From assembly GCF_000211415.1 (NCBI RefSeq), contig NZ_GL890783.1, positions 1 to 36,888 on the forward strand: a DNA stretch of 36,888 nt. Direction: 5' to 3'. The position numbers and the translations under genes were made by a program. Within the stretch, counting starts at the first letter, position 1; the number at the start of each line of letters is the position of its first letter. Origin of the DNA: Enterobacter mori LMG 25706. GTDB lineage: Bacteria; Pseudomonadota; Gammaproteobacteria; Enterobacterales; Enterobacteriaceae. The notes beneath the pieces were generated by a model that was not told where the DNA came from, did no database searches, and worked only from the letters and a program-made list of their open reading frames with translations. Of this stretch, positions 29,190 through 36,888 are shown piece by piece.

Positions 29190-29209
29190 GCGTGTCACAC
29201 CGTCGAAAG

Positions 29210-29231
29210 AGCGCCTCCGGGGCGCTTTTTT
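29210..29231 (+). terminator. Terminator of the DUF1471 gene
   Basis: AGCGCC - TCCGG - GGCGCT followed by T's. The T tract runs into the azlD stop codon (29230-29232) on the other strand. Confidence 0.9.
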
Positions 29232-29553
29232 AGTTTACGCCCGCCAGACGCAGCAGCGCCGTCACTACCGCAGCCGCAACGATCACCACAATTAACGGCA
29301 TCTTCCGCCAGGCCAAAAACACCGCAAACGCCACGCCCAGCACCCGCGCCATCCCGGCGAAATGTTCGCCTTCATAAAATGTGGTTGCCAGCGCCACCGA
29401 AAACAACAATACCGTTGCCGCATCTGACAGCAGCGCCTGTGAACGCTCTGACAATGCCAGCCTGCTGCCCAGTTTTGCCCCGCCGAGGCGCATCAAATAC
29501 GTTCCCGCAGACAGGATCGCGATGCCGAGAATAAAGACCGTCATGTTTTCCAT
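29230..29553 (-). CDS. AzlD-family small subunit of a branched-chain amino acid exporter
   Basis: This 107-residue hydrophobic protein has three to four predicted membrane segments (about 5-22, 40-60, 65-82 and 85-104) and the AzlD family pattern TYLMRLGG near the N-terminus. AzlD works with AzlC; E. coli YgaZH and Bacillus AzlCD export valine and other branched-chain amino acids. The ATG overlaps the azlC stop by one base (TAATG). The substrate here is inferred from family only. Confidence 0.88.
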   Translation of the reverse strand: MENMTVFILGIAILSAGTYLMRLGGAKLGSRLALSERSQALLSDAATVLLFSVALATTFYEGEHFAGMARVLGVAFAVFLAWRKMPLIVVIVAAAVVTALLRLAGVN

Positions 29554-30212
29554 TATTTTTTCCTCGCGGCAAGGCCCAGTAAGGAGAGCAGCACCGGCAG
29601 GCCCACCGGGGCAAACGGCACGGCGGCCAGCGACAATACGGCACCGCTGCAGGCGCGGATTAGCGTGGTGCGGTTTTTAAACGCAGGCACCACTAACGCC
29701 AGCAAAATGGCGGGAAATACCGCATCCAGCCCAATGGTTTCTGGGTCTGGCAGCAGTTTGCCGACCATGGCACCCAGCAGCGCGCCCAGCGGCCAGATGA
29801 TTGCCACGCCCAAACCGCACAGCCAGTAGGCCGCTTTACGCTGTTCTGGGGTTTTCTGCGACAGGCCGAACACTACGCTTTCATCGTTCATGATGTGGCA
29901 GCCCAAAAAGCTCAGGCCGCGCTTGCCCACCAGTTCCCGCACCGTCACGCCAAACGGCACGTGGCGGGCGTTCACCAGTAATCCGGCTGCAGCTGCGGCT
30001 AGCGGGTTCCCACCGCTCGCCACGATGCCGATAAACATAAATTCCGATGCGCCCGCCAGCACGGTAAGGGAGAGCACAAACGGCACCCACAGCGGGAAAC
30101 CGTAGGCCATCGCCAGCGAGCCGTAGGACATCCCGACTACGCCCACCGCGAGGCAAACCAGGATGATTGCTTTGATCGTGTCGCCTTTCAGGCAGGAGAG
30201 ATGATGCTTCAT
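29553..30212 (-). CDS. AzlC-family permease, large exporter subunit
   Basis: This 219-residue integral membrane protein has multiple predicted helices. The family signature is visible as GMSYGSLAMAYGFPLW, GASEFMFIGIVASG and the NARHVPFG motif. It pairs with the downstream AzlD. The ribosome site before the ATG is weak. TATAAT on the minus strand (30247-30242) is a likely -10. A divergent XRE-cupin regulator lies 104 bp away, and a perfect palindrome sits between the two. Confidence 0.9.
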   Translation of the reverse strand: MKHHLSCLKGDTIKAIILVCLAVGVVGMSYGSLAMAYGFPLWVPFVLSLTVLAGASEFMFIGIVASGGNPLAAAAAGLLVNARHVPFGVTVRELVGKRGLSFLGCHIMNDESVVFGLSQKTPEQRKAAYWLCGLGVAIIWPLGALLGAMVGKLLPDPETIGLDAVFPAILLALVVPAFKNRTTLIRACSGAVLSLAAVPFAPVGLPVLLSLLGLAARKK

Positions 30213-30275
30213 ACAATTTTAGCCATATCGAACGTGTATCCATTATAATGAACGCAACAGAGGTGTTTTTCAAGG

Positions 30276-30290
30276 CGAACGATTCGTTCG
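30276..30290. promoter_or_regulatory. Candidate operator between azlC and the XRE regulator
   Basis: CGAACGA-T-TCGTTCG is a perfect 15-bp palindrome upstream of both divergent genes. A further half-site, ATCGAACG, lies at 30227-30234 close to the azlC start. It probably binds the adjacent XRE protein, allowing joint control of exporter and regulator. Confidence 0.6.
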
Positions 30291-30316
30291 ATTTATAGAA
30301 CAAAAAGGGCCGTTTT

Positions 30317-30865
30317 ATGACGCAGCCAATCAGCGTGATCGCTAAAAGCCTGGTGCGAGAACGCCTGCGAACCGGGCTTTCACTGGCGGAAATTGCCCGT
30401 CGTGCCGGGATCGCCAAATCCACGCTTTCCCAACTGGAGTCCGGTAACGGTAACCCGAGCCTGGAGACGCTGTGGTCGCTTTGCGTGGCGCTGGATATCC
30501 CTTTCGCCCGCCTGCTGGAACCACAGCAGACGACAACACAGGTCATCCGCCGTGGAGAGGGAACGAAGGTCGTTGCCGGGCAGGCTAACTATGAAGCTAT
30601 TTTGCTGGCGGCGTGTCCGCCGGGCGCGCGGCGCGACATCTATCTGCTGCTCACCCAGCCGGGCGCAGATCGTATATCCCAGCCGCATCCGCCGGGGTCC
30701 GTTGAACATATTATTGTGACGCAGGGGCGCGCGTTAGTCGGCCTGATCGACGCAGCGGAAGAACTCGGCCCGGGGGATTACATCTGTTATCCCGCCGATC
30801 TGCCGCATATCTTTAAGGCGCTGGAGCCAGATACGCACGCGCTGCTGGTGGCGGAACAGAACTAA
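30317..30865 (+). CDS. XRE-family transcription regulator with cupin domain
   Basis: This 182-residue protein has an N-terminal helix-turn-helix (about 9-65: LSLAEIARRAGIAKSTLSQLESG) and a C-terminal cupin_2 barrel (about 105-178, with HPPGSVEHIIVTQG and GPGDYICYPADLPHIF). This layout is common in one-component regulators of amino acid or polyamine transport, such as the YdcN/PuuR type. It is divergent from azlCD and is probably its local regulator, perhaps sensing an amino acid in the cupin. The LacI-type gene starts 17 bp downstream, so the two may share a transcript. Confidence 0.9.
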   Translation: MTQPISVIAKSLVRERLRTGLSLAEIARRAGIAKSTLSQLESGNGNPSLETLWSLCVALDIPFARLLEPQQTTTQVIRRGEGTKVVAGQANYEAILLAACPPGARRDIYLLLTQPGADRISQPHPPGSVEHIIVTQGRALVGLIDAAEELGPGDYICYPADLPHIFKALEPDTHALLVAEQN

Positions 30866-30882
30866 CAGAGATACGGAAACTC

Positions 30883-31878
30883 ATGTCGCTTAAAGCCATT
30901 GCCAAAGAACTGGGGCTGTCAGTCACCACCGTCAGCCGCGCACTCAACGGATATGACGACGTCTCCGCCGAGACGCGCGCTCGCGTGGAAGCAGAGGCTC
31001 AGCGCCGTGGCTACCGACCTAACACCTTCGCCCGCCGCCTCAAGATGGGCAAAATCGACGCCGTCGGGCTGGTGTTCCCCGTGCATCCCGTTCCGCTCAA
31101 TAATAGCGTTTTTATGGACATGGTCGGCGAAATTAGCCACGAACTGGCGCGACATGAGATCGATTTACTGCTGATTGCCGATGATGATTTGGCCGATAAG
31201 CACAGCTACATGCGCATGGTGCAGAGCCGCCGCGTGGATGCGCTGATCGTAGCGCACACGCTGGACCACGATCCCCGTCTTGAGCAGCTTCAGGCCGCCG
31301 GTTTTCCTTTCCTCGCGCTCGGGCGCAGCCACCTCCCGCAGCCGTACGCGTGGTTTGACTTCGACAACTACGCCGGTACGCATCAGGCTACCCGCTGGCT
31401 GATCGAGAAAGGCCATCAGCGCATCGCGCTGCTGGGTGAAAGCAACAATCAGGCGTTTATTACCCAGCGTCGTCAGGGCTTTCTCGATGCCCTGCGAGAA
31501 GCCGGGCTTTCCAGCGAATGGCTGCGCGCCATGCCGCCGTCGCGCCGCGTGGGGTATGCCACCACCAAAGAGCTTCTCGCTCTGCCGCAGCCGCCCACGG
31601 CCATCATTACCGACTGCAATACCCACGGCGACGGCGCGGCGATGGCGCTGGCGCAGATGGGGCGCTTATCCGGCGACACCCCCGTCTCGCTGGTGGTCTA
31701 CGACGGCCTGCCGCAGGACAGCATTGTCGATATCGACGTAGCGTCAGTCATTCAGTCCACCCGTCAGGGCGTCGGAAAACAGATTGCCAATATGGTGCGC
31801 CAACTGATTAACGGCGACGATATCGAGCAGCTTCAGGTGCTCTGGCAGCCTGAATTCTCTCCGGGCCAGACGGCCTAA
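30883..31878 (+). CDS. rafR: LacI-family repressor of the alpha-galactoside operon (RafR-like)
   Basis: This 331-residue protein has an N-terminal LacI HTH (residues 2-22: LKAIAKELGLSVTTVSRALNG), a hinge helix (RPNTFARRLK) and a periplasmic-binding-protein-like sugar domain. It lies directly upstream of rafA-rafB in the same orientation. Two 18-bp operators follow its stop codon, as in plasmid-borne raffinose operons. The inducer is probably melibiose or a related alpha-galactoside; this is inferred from context. Confidence 0.85.
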   Translation: MSLKAIAKELGLSVTTVSRALNGYDDVSAETRARVEAEAQRRGYRPNTFARRLKMGKIDAVGLVFPVHPVPLNNSVFMDMVGEISHELARHEIDLLLIADDDLADKHSYMRMVQSRRVDALIVAHTLDHDPRLEQLQAAGFPFLALGRSHLPQPYAWFDFDNYAGTHQATRWLIEKGHQRIALLGESNNQAFITQRRQGFLDALREAGLSSEWLRAMPPSRRVGYATTKELLALPQPPTAIITDCNTHGDGAAMALAQMGRLSGDTPVSLVVYDGLPQDSIVDIDVASVIQSTRQGVGKQIANMVRQLINGDDIEQLQVLWQPEFSPGQTA

Positions 31879-31907
31879 ACCCACTAAAATTCCAAACCCG
31901 ATCACAG

Positions 31908-31925
31908 AACCGAAACGTTTTGGTT
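31908..31925. promoter_or_regulatory. raf operator O1
   Basis: AACCGAAACGTTTTGGTT is an 18-bp dyad with one mismatch, with the central AAACGTTT typical of LacI-GalR sites. Its centre is exactly 21 bp (two helical turns) from O2. Confidence 0.82.
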
Positions 31926-31928
31926 TGT

Positions 31929-31946
31929 ATCCGAAACGTTTCGGAT
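31929..31946. promoter_or_regulatory. raf operator O2
   Basis: ATCCGAAACGTTTCGGAT is a perfect 18-bp palindrome 37 bp before the rafA start. A possible -35 (TTGTAT, 31925-31930) lies between the two operators, so bound repressor would block polymerase. Confidence 0.87.
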
Positions 31947-31982
31947 CAACACTCAGGACATCCCGACGACAGGAGATGTCTG

Positions 31983-34106
31983 ATGCAAGATTCCATTTTT
32001 CGACTCGAAAGCAATACGGTAGACGTGGTGGTTAAAACCCACCCGTTCGCCGAAATTCTCTACTGGGGGCCGCACCTTCAGCACTTTTCGCCACACGATG
32101 TGCTGAGCATTGCGCGCCCGGTCGCGAACGGCAGGCTGGATGTCGACTCCCCGGTCACGCTGATGGCGGAGCTGGGGCACGGCCTGTTTGGCTCGCCGGG
32201 CATTGAGGGGCATCGTCAGGGGCTGGACGGCTCCCCGGTGTTCAAAACTACGCAGGTGCAGCAGGCGTTAAACACCCTGACGATTACCGCTGAAGATGAA
32301 CATGCGGGTCTGCGCCTGACCAGCGAGCTGGCGCTGGACGCCAGCGGTGTGCTGGTCGTGCGTCACGGCCTGACCAATCTGAAAGCGCTGCCGTGGCAGG
32401 TGGACCGTTTCGCCGTCACGCTGCCGGTGGCTGAGCGCGCGCAGGAGGTGATGGCCTTCCACGGACGCTGGATCAGAGAATTTCAGCCGCACCGCGTCAG
32501 GCTTGAACATGACAGCTTCGTGATTGAAAACCGCCGGGGTAAAACCTCCCACGAGCACTTCCCGGCGCTGATTGCCGGTACGTCGTCGTTTAGCGAAATG
32601 CAGGGCGACGTCTGGGGCGTGCATCTGGGCTGGAGCGGCAACCATCGCCTGCGCGCGGAAGCGAAAACCGATGGTCGTCGCTACCTTCAGGCCGAAGCGC
32701 TCTACCTGCCGGGAGAGATGGCGGTTGAAGAGGGAGACACGCTTTGGACGCCGCGCCTGTATGCCAGCTACTCCACGCGGGGCCTGAACGGCATGAGCCA
32801 GCAGTTCCACCGCTACCTGCGCGACAACGTTATCCGCTTCCCGGGCGACAAACCGCGCCCGGTGCACCTCAATACCTGGGAAGGGATCTACTTCAATCAC
32901 GACCCGGACTACATCATGCGCATGGCCGACGAGGCCGCGGCGCTTGGGGTGGAACGCTTTATTATCGACGACGGCTGGTTCAAAGGCCGCAACGACGACC
33001 ATGCCGCGCTGGGCGACTGGTATCTGGACGAAAAAAAATACCCGAACGGCCTGACGCCGGTGATCGACCACGTCAAACGGCTCGGCATGGAGTTTGGCAT
33101 CTGGGTTGAGCCCGAGATGATCAACCCGGACTCCGATCTGTACCGCGCGCACCCTGACTGGGTGCTGGCGCTGCCGGGCTACGCCCAGGCGACCGGGCGT
33201 CATCAGCTGGTGCTCAACCTGAACATCCCGGAAGCCTTTGACTACCTCGTGGAGCGCATGAGCTGGCTGCTGGGCGAGCACGCGGTCGACTACGTGAAGT
33301 GGGACATGAACCGCGAGCTGGTGCAGCCGGGACACAAGGGTAAAGCCGCCGCCGACGCGCAGACCCGCCAGTTTTACCGCCTGCTGGACGTGCTGGGTGA
33401 GCGCTTCCCGCACATTGAGTTTGAATCCTGCTCGTCGGGTGGCGGGCGTATTGATTACGAAGTGCTGACCCGCAGCCACCGCTTCTGGGCGTCCGACAAC
33501 AACGACGCCCTGGAGCGCAGCACCATCCAGCGCGGCATGAGCTACTTCTTCCCGCCGGAGGTGATGGGCGCGCATATCGGTCATCATAAATGCCACGCCA
33601 CCTTCCGCCAGCATAGCATCCAGTTTCGCGGGCTGACGGCCCTGTTTGGCCATATGGGGTTGGAGCTGGATCCGCTTACCGTCGATGAAGATGAACGCGA
33701 AGGCTATCGGCACTACGCCGCGCTGCACAAACAGTGGCGCGAGGTGATCCACCATGGTACCCAGTGGCGTATTGATATGCCGGACGCTACCACCCTGGCA
33801 CAGGGTATTGTGAGCCAAGACAAAGCGCAGGGGCTGTTTATGGTCAGCCAGCTTGCGATGCCGGATTACACCCTGATGATGCCGCTGCGCATGCCGGGGT
33901 TAGACGCCAGCGCGCAGTACCGCATCACGCTGCTCGATCACCCGAACATCCAGATTACGGGTGAGGGTGGACACACCATGCGCAAGCTGCCTTCGTGGAT
34001 GGAAGCGCCGCAAACGGTGAGCGGCGAGTGGCTGATGCAGGCGGGTATTGCGCTGCCGATTCTGGACCCGGAGAGCGCCATTTTGATTGGCGTCGAACGC
34101 GTGTAA
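31983..34106 (+). CDS. rafA: Alpha-galactosidase, GH36 (RafA-like)
   Basis: This enzyme hydrolyses alpha-1,6-galactosides (melibiose, raffinose), probably in the cytoplasm as there is no signal peptide. The ATG at 31983, after AGGAGATGTCTG, gives 707 residues, matching RafA (about 708); the longer open frame from 31920 runs through operator O2 and is rejected. The GH36 signatures are the nucleophile Asp441 in YVKWDMNRE, the acid/base in WASDNND (Asp505) and CSSGGGR. An N-terminal beta-sandwich precedes the barrel with IDDGWF. It is the first structural gene of the operon. Confidence 0.95.
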   Translation: MQDSIFRLESNTVDVVVKTHPFAEILYWGPHLQHFSPHDVLSIARPVANGRLDVDSPVTLMAELGHGLFGSPGIEGHRQGLDGSPVFKTTQVQQALNTLTITAEDEHAGLRLTSELALDASGVLVVRHGLTNLKALPWQVDRFAVTLPVAERAQEVMAFHGRWIREFQPHRVRLEHDSFVIENRRGKTSHEHFPALIAGTSSFSEMQGDVWGVHLGWSGNHRLRAEAKTDGRRYLQAEALYLPGEMAVEEGDTLWTPRLYASYSTRGLNGMSQQFHRYLRDNVIRFPGDKPRPVHLNTWEGIYFNHDPDYIMRMADEAAALGVERFIIDDGWFKGRNDDHAALGDWYLDEKKYPNGLTPVIDHVKRLGMEFGIWVEPEMINPDSDLYRAHPDWVLALPGYAQATGRHQLVLNLNIPEAFDYLVERMSWLLGEHAVDYVKWDMNRELVQPGHKGKAAADAQTRQFYRLLDVLGERFPHIEFESCSSGGGRIDYEVLTRSHRFWASDNNDALERSTIQRGMSYFFPPEVMGAHIGHHKCHATFRQHSIQFRGLTALFGHMGLELDPLTVDEDEREGYRHYAALHKQWREVIHHGTQWRIDMPDATTLAQGIVSQDKAQGLFMVSQLAMPDYTLMMPLRMPGLDASAQYRITLLDHPNIQITGEGGHTMRKLPSWMEAPQTVSGEWLMQAGIALPILDPESAILIGVERV

Positions 34107-34113
34107 GGTTGAA

Positions 34114-34131
34114 GGGCCGGGCAGCCGGCCC
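34114..34131 (+). other. GC-rich intercistronic hairpin between rafA and rafB
   Basis: GGGCCGG-GCAG-CCGGCCC is a 7-bp perfect stem with no T tract, 8 bp after the rafA stop and 19 bp before the rafB ATG. It could stabilise the rafA message or tune rafB expression. It is not a standard terminator. Confidence 0.6.
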
Positions 34132-34150
34132 TCCGTTGAGGATAAAAATA

Positions 34151-35428
34151 ATGAACACAACAACCTGTACCCACAAAGACAACCCTAACTTCTGGATCTT
34201 CGGGCTGTTCTTCTTTCTCTACTTCTTCATCATGGCCACCTGCTTTCCGTTCCTGCCGATCTGGCTGTCGGACATCATCGGCCTGAATAAAACCCATACC
34301 GGGATTGTCTTCTCCTGCATCTCGCTGTCGGCCATCGCCTTCCAGCCGGTGCTGGGGGTGATTTCGGACAAGCTTGGGCTGAAAAAACACCTGCTGTGGA
34401 TCATCGCGGTGCTGCTGTTTCTGTTCGCGCCGTTCTTCCTGTACGTCTTCGCGCCGCTGCTGAAAACCAATATCTGGCTGGGCGCGCTGAGCGGCGGGCT
34501 GTATATCGGCTTTGTCTTCTCGGCGGGATCGGGGGCAATTGAGGCCTACATCGAGCGCGTGAGCCGCAACAGCTTCTTCGAATACGGTAAGGCGCGCATG
34601 TTCGGCTGTCTCGGCTGGGGGCTGTGCGCCTCAACGGGCGGCATCCTTTTTGGCATCGATCCGTCGTACGTTTTCTGGATGGGCTCGGGAGCAGCGCTGT
34701 TGCTGATGCTGCTGCTGGTCGTTGCGAAGCCGAAGCCCAACCAGACGGCGCAGGTAATGAACGCCCTGGGCGCAAACCAGCCGCAGATCACTGCCAAAAC
34801 CGTGTTCAACCTGTTCCGCCAGCGCAGAATGTGGATGTTCATTCTGTACGTGATTGGCGTGGCCTGCGTGTATGACGTTTTTGACCAGCAGTTTGCCACC
34901 TTCTTTAAAACCTTCTTCGCTACGCCGCAGGAAGGCACCCGCGCCTTTGGCTTTGCCACCACGGCGGGGGAAATCTGTAACGCCATCATCATGTTCTGCT
35001 CGCCGTGGATCATTAACCGCATCGGCGCGAAAAACACGCTGCTGATCGCCGGGGTGATTATGGCGACGCGCATTATCGGCTCGTCGTTCGCCACCACCGC
35101 CGTGGAGGTGATTGCCCTCAAAATGCTGCACGCGCTGGAGGTCCCGTTCCTGCTGGTGGGCGCATTCAAGTACATCACCGGCGTGTTTGATACGCGGCTT
35201 TCGGCCACCATCTACCTGATTGGCTTCCAGTTTGCCAAACAGTCGGCGGCGATTTTTCTCTCCGCCTTTGCTGGGAATATGTATGACCGGATTGGCTTCC
35301 AGGAGACGTACCTGATACTGGGCTGCTTCGTGCTGGCGATCACGGTGGTGTCGGCGTTTACGCTGAGTGGCAGGCGGGAGATTGCTGCCGCCTCGGGGGC
35401 AGCAGCGTTAACACATCAGTCCAGGTAA
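34151..35428 (+). CDS. rafB: Alpha-galactoside:H+ symporter, LacY/RafB family
   Basis: This 425-residue MFS transporter with 12 expected helices is the length of RafB. The ATG at 34151 ([20 protein letters not shown]) follows GAGGATAAAAATA. Residues essential in LacY are conserved in context: Glu/Arg of AYIERVSR...GKARMFGC (LacY 126/144), Glu of TAGEICNA (269), Arg of ATRIIGSS (302), and His and Glu of LHALEVPF (322/325). RafB and LacY are close enough that the substrate range (raffinose, melibiose, lactose) is inferred from rafA. It overlaps the convergent rhaM gene by 13 bp. Confidence 0.93.
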   Translation: MNTTTCTHKDNPNFWIFGLFFFLYFFIMATCFPFLPIWLSDIIGLNKTHTGIVFSCISLSAIAFQPVLGVISDKLGLKKHLLWIIAVLLFLFAPFFLYVFAPLLKTNIWLGALSGGLYIGFVFSAGSGAIEAYIERVSRNSFFEYGKARMFGCLGWGLCASTGGILFGIDPSYVFWMGSGAALLLMLLLVVAKPKPNQTAQVMNALGANQPQITAKTVFNLFRQRRMWMFILYVIGVACVYDVFDQQFATFFKTFFATPQEGTRAFGFATTAGEICNAIIMFCSPWIINRIGAKNTLLIAGVIMATRIIGSSFATTAVEVIALKMLHALEVPFLLVGAFKYITGVFDTRLSATIYLIGFQFAKQSAAIFLSAFAGNMYDRIGFQETYLILGCFVLAITVVSAFTLSGRREIAAASGAAALTHQSR

Positions 35429-35730
35429 AACCCCTCTTCCAGCTCCGCACTCACCGGGCTGTTATCCGGGTTAGACGGCATAACGTCACCCATATGCTTC
35501 CACCAGCGCTGGCAGACGTCGGTATTCGCTACCGCGTTCCAGCGCTCCTCCGATTCAATCTCCACGGTTGCAAACAGCAGGTTGCGGGCTTTGTCGAGAT
35601 AGATGGCGTAGTGGTGCGCGCCGTGGGCTTTCAGCACCGCTTCCAGCTCGGGCCAGATAGGGTTGTGGCGGCGCGCGTACTCCTCGTGCGCGTCCGGGTT
35701 TACCTGCATCACAAAGGCTTTGCGGATCAT
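35416..35730 (-). CDS. rhaM: L-rhamnose mutarotase
   Basis: RhaM interconverts the alpha and beta anomers of L-rhamnose. It has 104 residues, identical in length to E. coli RhaM. Active-site residues Tyr18 and His22 lie in [13 protein letters not shown], and the C-terminal half shows [16 protein letters not shown]. Its start overlaps the upstream lactaldehyde reductase stop by 4 bp (ATGA). Its 3' end overlaps rafB by 13 bp on the other strand, with no terminator between. Confidence 0.97.
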   Translation of the reverse strand: MIRKAFVMQVNPDAHEEYARRHNPIWPELEAVLKAHGAHHYAIYLDKARNLLFATVEIESEERWNAVANTDVCQRWWKHMGDVMPSNPDNSPVSAELEEGFYLD

Positions 35731-36875
35731 AGTGCCTCCAGGTACAGCTCGCGGACCTCATCGCGGCTGGCGGTGCGCGGGTTGCACGGCGCGCACGGGT
35801 CGGCGAGGGCTTTATCCAGCCAGCCTTCGATGTCCGCTTTGGTCACGCCGAGCTGACTGAAGCCAGACGGAATACCGACGCGAGCGCTCAGGTCGCGAAT
35901 CGCCTGAATGGCCGACATGCTGGCGGCTTCGTCTCTCATCCCCTGCGTATCGACGCCCATCGCCTGCGCCACGCGGGCGAAACGTGCGACCGCGTGCGGA
36001 CGGTTAAAGTTTTCGATGATCGGCAGCAGGATGGCGTTGCATACGCCGTGCGGCAGGTTGTGCGTCGCGCCCGGCTGGTGCGCCAAAGCATGCACAAGGC
36101 CAAGGCCCGCACTGTTAAACGCCATGCCCGCCAGATACTGACCAAACGCCATCTGCTCACGCGCTTCAAGGTGATGACCGTCCTCGACCGCTTTCGGCAG
36201 CCACAGGTTGATCAGGTGAATCGCTTCCAGCGCGTTGGCATCAGTGAGCGGGTGCGCGCCGACGGACACGTAGGCTTCAATCGCATGAGTCAACGCATCC
36301 ATGCCGGTTGCGGCGGTCACGGAGGCGGGAATATCGAGCATCACGCTGGCATCGTCCACGGCGATATCCGGGATGATGTTCGGATCGATGATCACCTCTT
36401 TCACCTGCCGCGCGGAGTCGATGATCACCGCGTTGCTGGTCATCTCCGCCGCCGTGCCTGCGGTGGCGTTGATCGCCACCAGCGGCACGCCCGCGTTTTT
36501 CACTTTACCGACGCCGGAGTAATCGGTTGACGGACCGGGATTGGCGGTGAGGATTTTGATCGCCTTGGCGGTATCAATCGGGCTGCCGCCGCCGAAGGCA
36601 ATCACGTAATCACACTCCGCGTCCTGATATGCCGCATAGCCTTTCTGCACCAGCGCCTCCGTCGGGTTCGGGAACACCTCATCGAACAGGTGATACGACA
36701 TCTGATGGGCATCCAGCGCGTTAAACAGGCTGTCGAGCAGGCCGAGTTTTACCAGCTGACCGTCGGTGACAACCAGCGCCTTTCCCCACTGCTTGCTCGC
36801 CACCAGGTTGACCATATCGCCGATTGCGCCCGCGCCGTGCAGGCTGATTTTTGGAAGCGCCAACATAAAGCTCAT
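35727..36875 (-). CDS. fucO: Lactaldehyde reductase, iron-containing alcohol dehydrogenase
   Basis: This 382-residue group III alcohol dehydrogenase probably reduces L-lactaldehyde from rhamnulose-1-phosphate cleavage to 1,2-propanediol with NADH. The nucleotide-binding [10 protein letters not shown] is at residues 95-104. The Fe2+ ligands are Asp193, His197, His262 and His276. AAGGAG precedes the ATG at the window edge. It sits between rhaM and, presumably, rhaD outside the window. K-12 lacks this gene in its rha operon, so it is a rha-linked paralogue of FucO (sometimes called RhaO), not the fuc-locus gene. Confidence 0.9.
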   Translation of the reverse strand: MSFMLALPKISLHGAGAIGDMVNLVASKQWGKALVVTDGQLVKLGLLDSLFNALDAHQMSYHLFDEVFPNPTEALVQKGYAAYQDAECDYVIAFGGGSPIDTAKAIKILTANPGPSTDYSGVGKVKNAGVPLVAINATAGTAAEMTSNAVIIDSARQVKEVIIDPNIIPDIAVDDASVMLDIPASVTAATGMDALTHAIEAYVSVGAHPLTDANALEAIHLINLWLPKAVEDGHHLEAREQMAFGQYLAGMAFNSAGLGLVHALAHQPGATHNLPHGVCNAILLPIIENFNRPHAVARFARVAQAMGVDTQGMRDEAASMSAIQAIRDLSARVGIPSGFSQLGVTKADIEGWLDKALADPCAPCNPRTASRDEVRELYLEAL

Positions 36876-36888
36876 GATAATTCTCCTT

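Noticed and set aside
32268..33818. 516-codon minus-strand frame opposite rafA
   Set aside because: Antisense shadow of a GC-rich gene; the composition is rich in Val/Arg/His/Gln as expected from reverse-complement codons, with no family signature.
1..36888. CRISPR arrays, prophage genes, insertion sequences, tRNAs
   Set aside because: No regularly spaced direct repeats, transposase-like proteins, phage proteins or tRNA-like cloverleaf sequences were noticed on either strand by eye.

Overview
The window is enterobacterial chromosome and matches the E. coli/Salmonella rrnA - polA - glnALG - typA - fdo - rha neighbourhood gene for gene over most of its length. Protein similarity, moderately high GC, GTAGGCCGGG-type REP elements and the accessory content point to Enterobacter or a near relative (Leclercia, Lelliottia). 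The genus is an inference from memory of these families, not from a search.

Layout. Positions 1-27 are the tail of an rRNA-operon T2-like terminator. Next come mobB/mobA (minus), yihD, srkA and dsbA (plus), yihG (minus), and polA behind a DnaA-box-bearing AT-rich leader. The Spot 42 sRNA, engB (minus), CsrC sRNA, yihI, a small unrecognised membrane ORF and hemN follow. The nitrogen block glnA-glnL-glnG (minus) carries intact NtrC sites, a sigma-54 promoter and a CRP site. typA (bipA) reads divergently. It is followed directly by yihX-yihY-dtd-fabY, so the yihL-to-yihW block that E. coli K-12 has here is absent.

After fabY lies a small accessory patch: an HSL-type alpha/beta hydrolase and a ribbon-helix-helix antitoxin plus PIN toxin pair. 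The fdoG-fdoH-fdoI-fdhE operon (minus; formate dehydrogenase-O, with an in-frame selenocysteine TGA and its SECIS hairpin) is divergent from fdhD. fdhD carries a single-base frameshift in a T run. Between fdhD and rhaM, where K-12 has yiiG and frv genes, this genome has a DUF1471 periplasmic protein, an AzlC/AzlD exporter with a divergent XRE-cupin regulator, and a rafR-rafA-rafB alpha-galactoside operon with twin operators. The window ends in the distal part of a rhamnose operon (rhaM and a lactaldehyde reductase).

Functional links. MobA/MobB make the bis-MGD cofactor that FdoG needs, FdhD and FdhE mature FdoG, and DsbA/SrkA belong to the envelope-stress pair. Spot 42 and CRP sites tie several units to carbon status, and NtrC controls glnALG. 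No CRISPR array, prophage, insertion sequence or tRNA was seen. I found no convincing entirely new system. The least explained items are the small ORF upstream of hemN, the azlCD/XRE palindrome unit, the palindrome ahead of the DUF1471 gene, and the fdhD frameshift.
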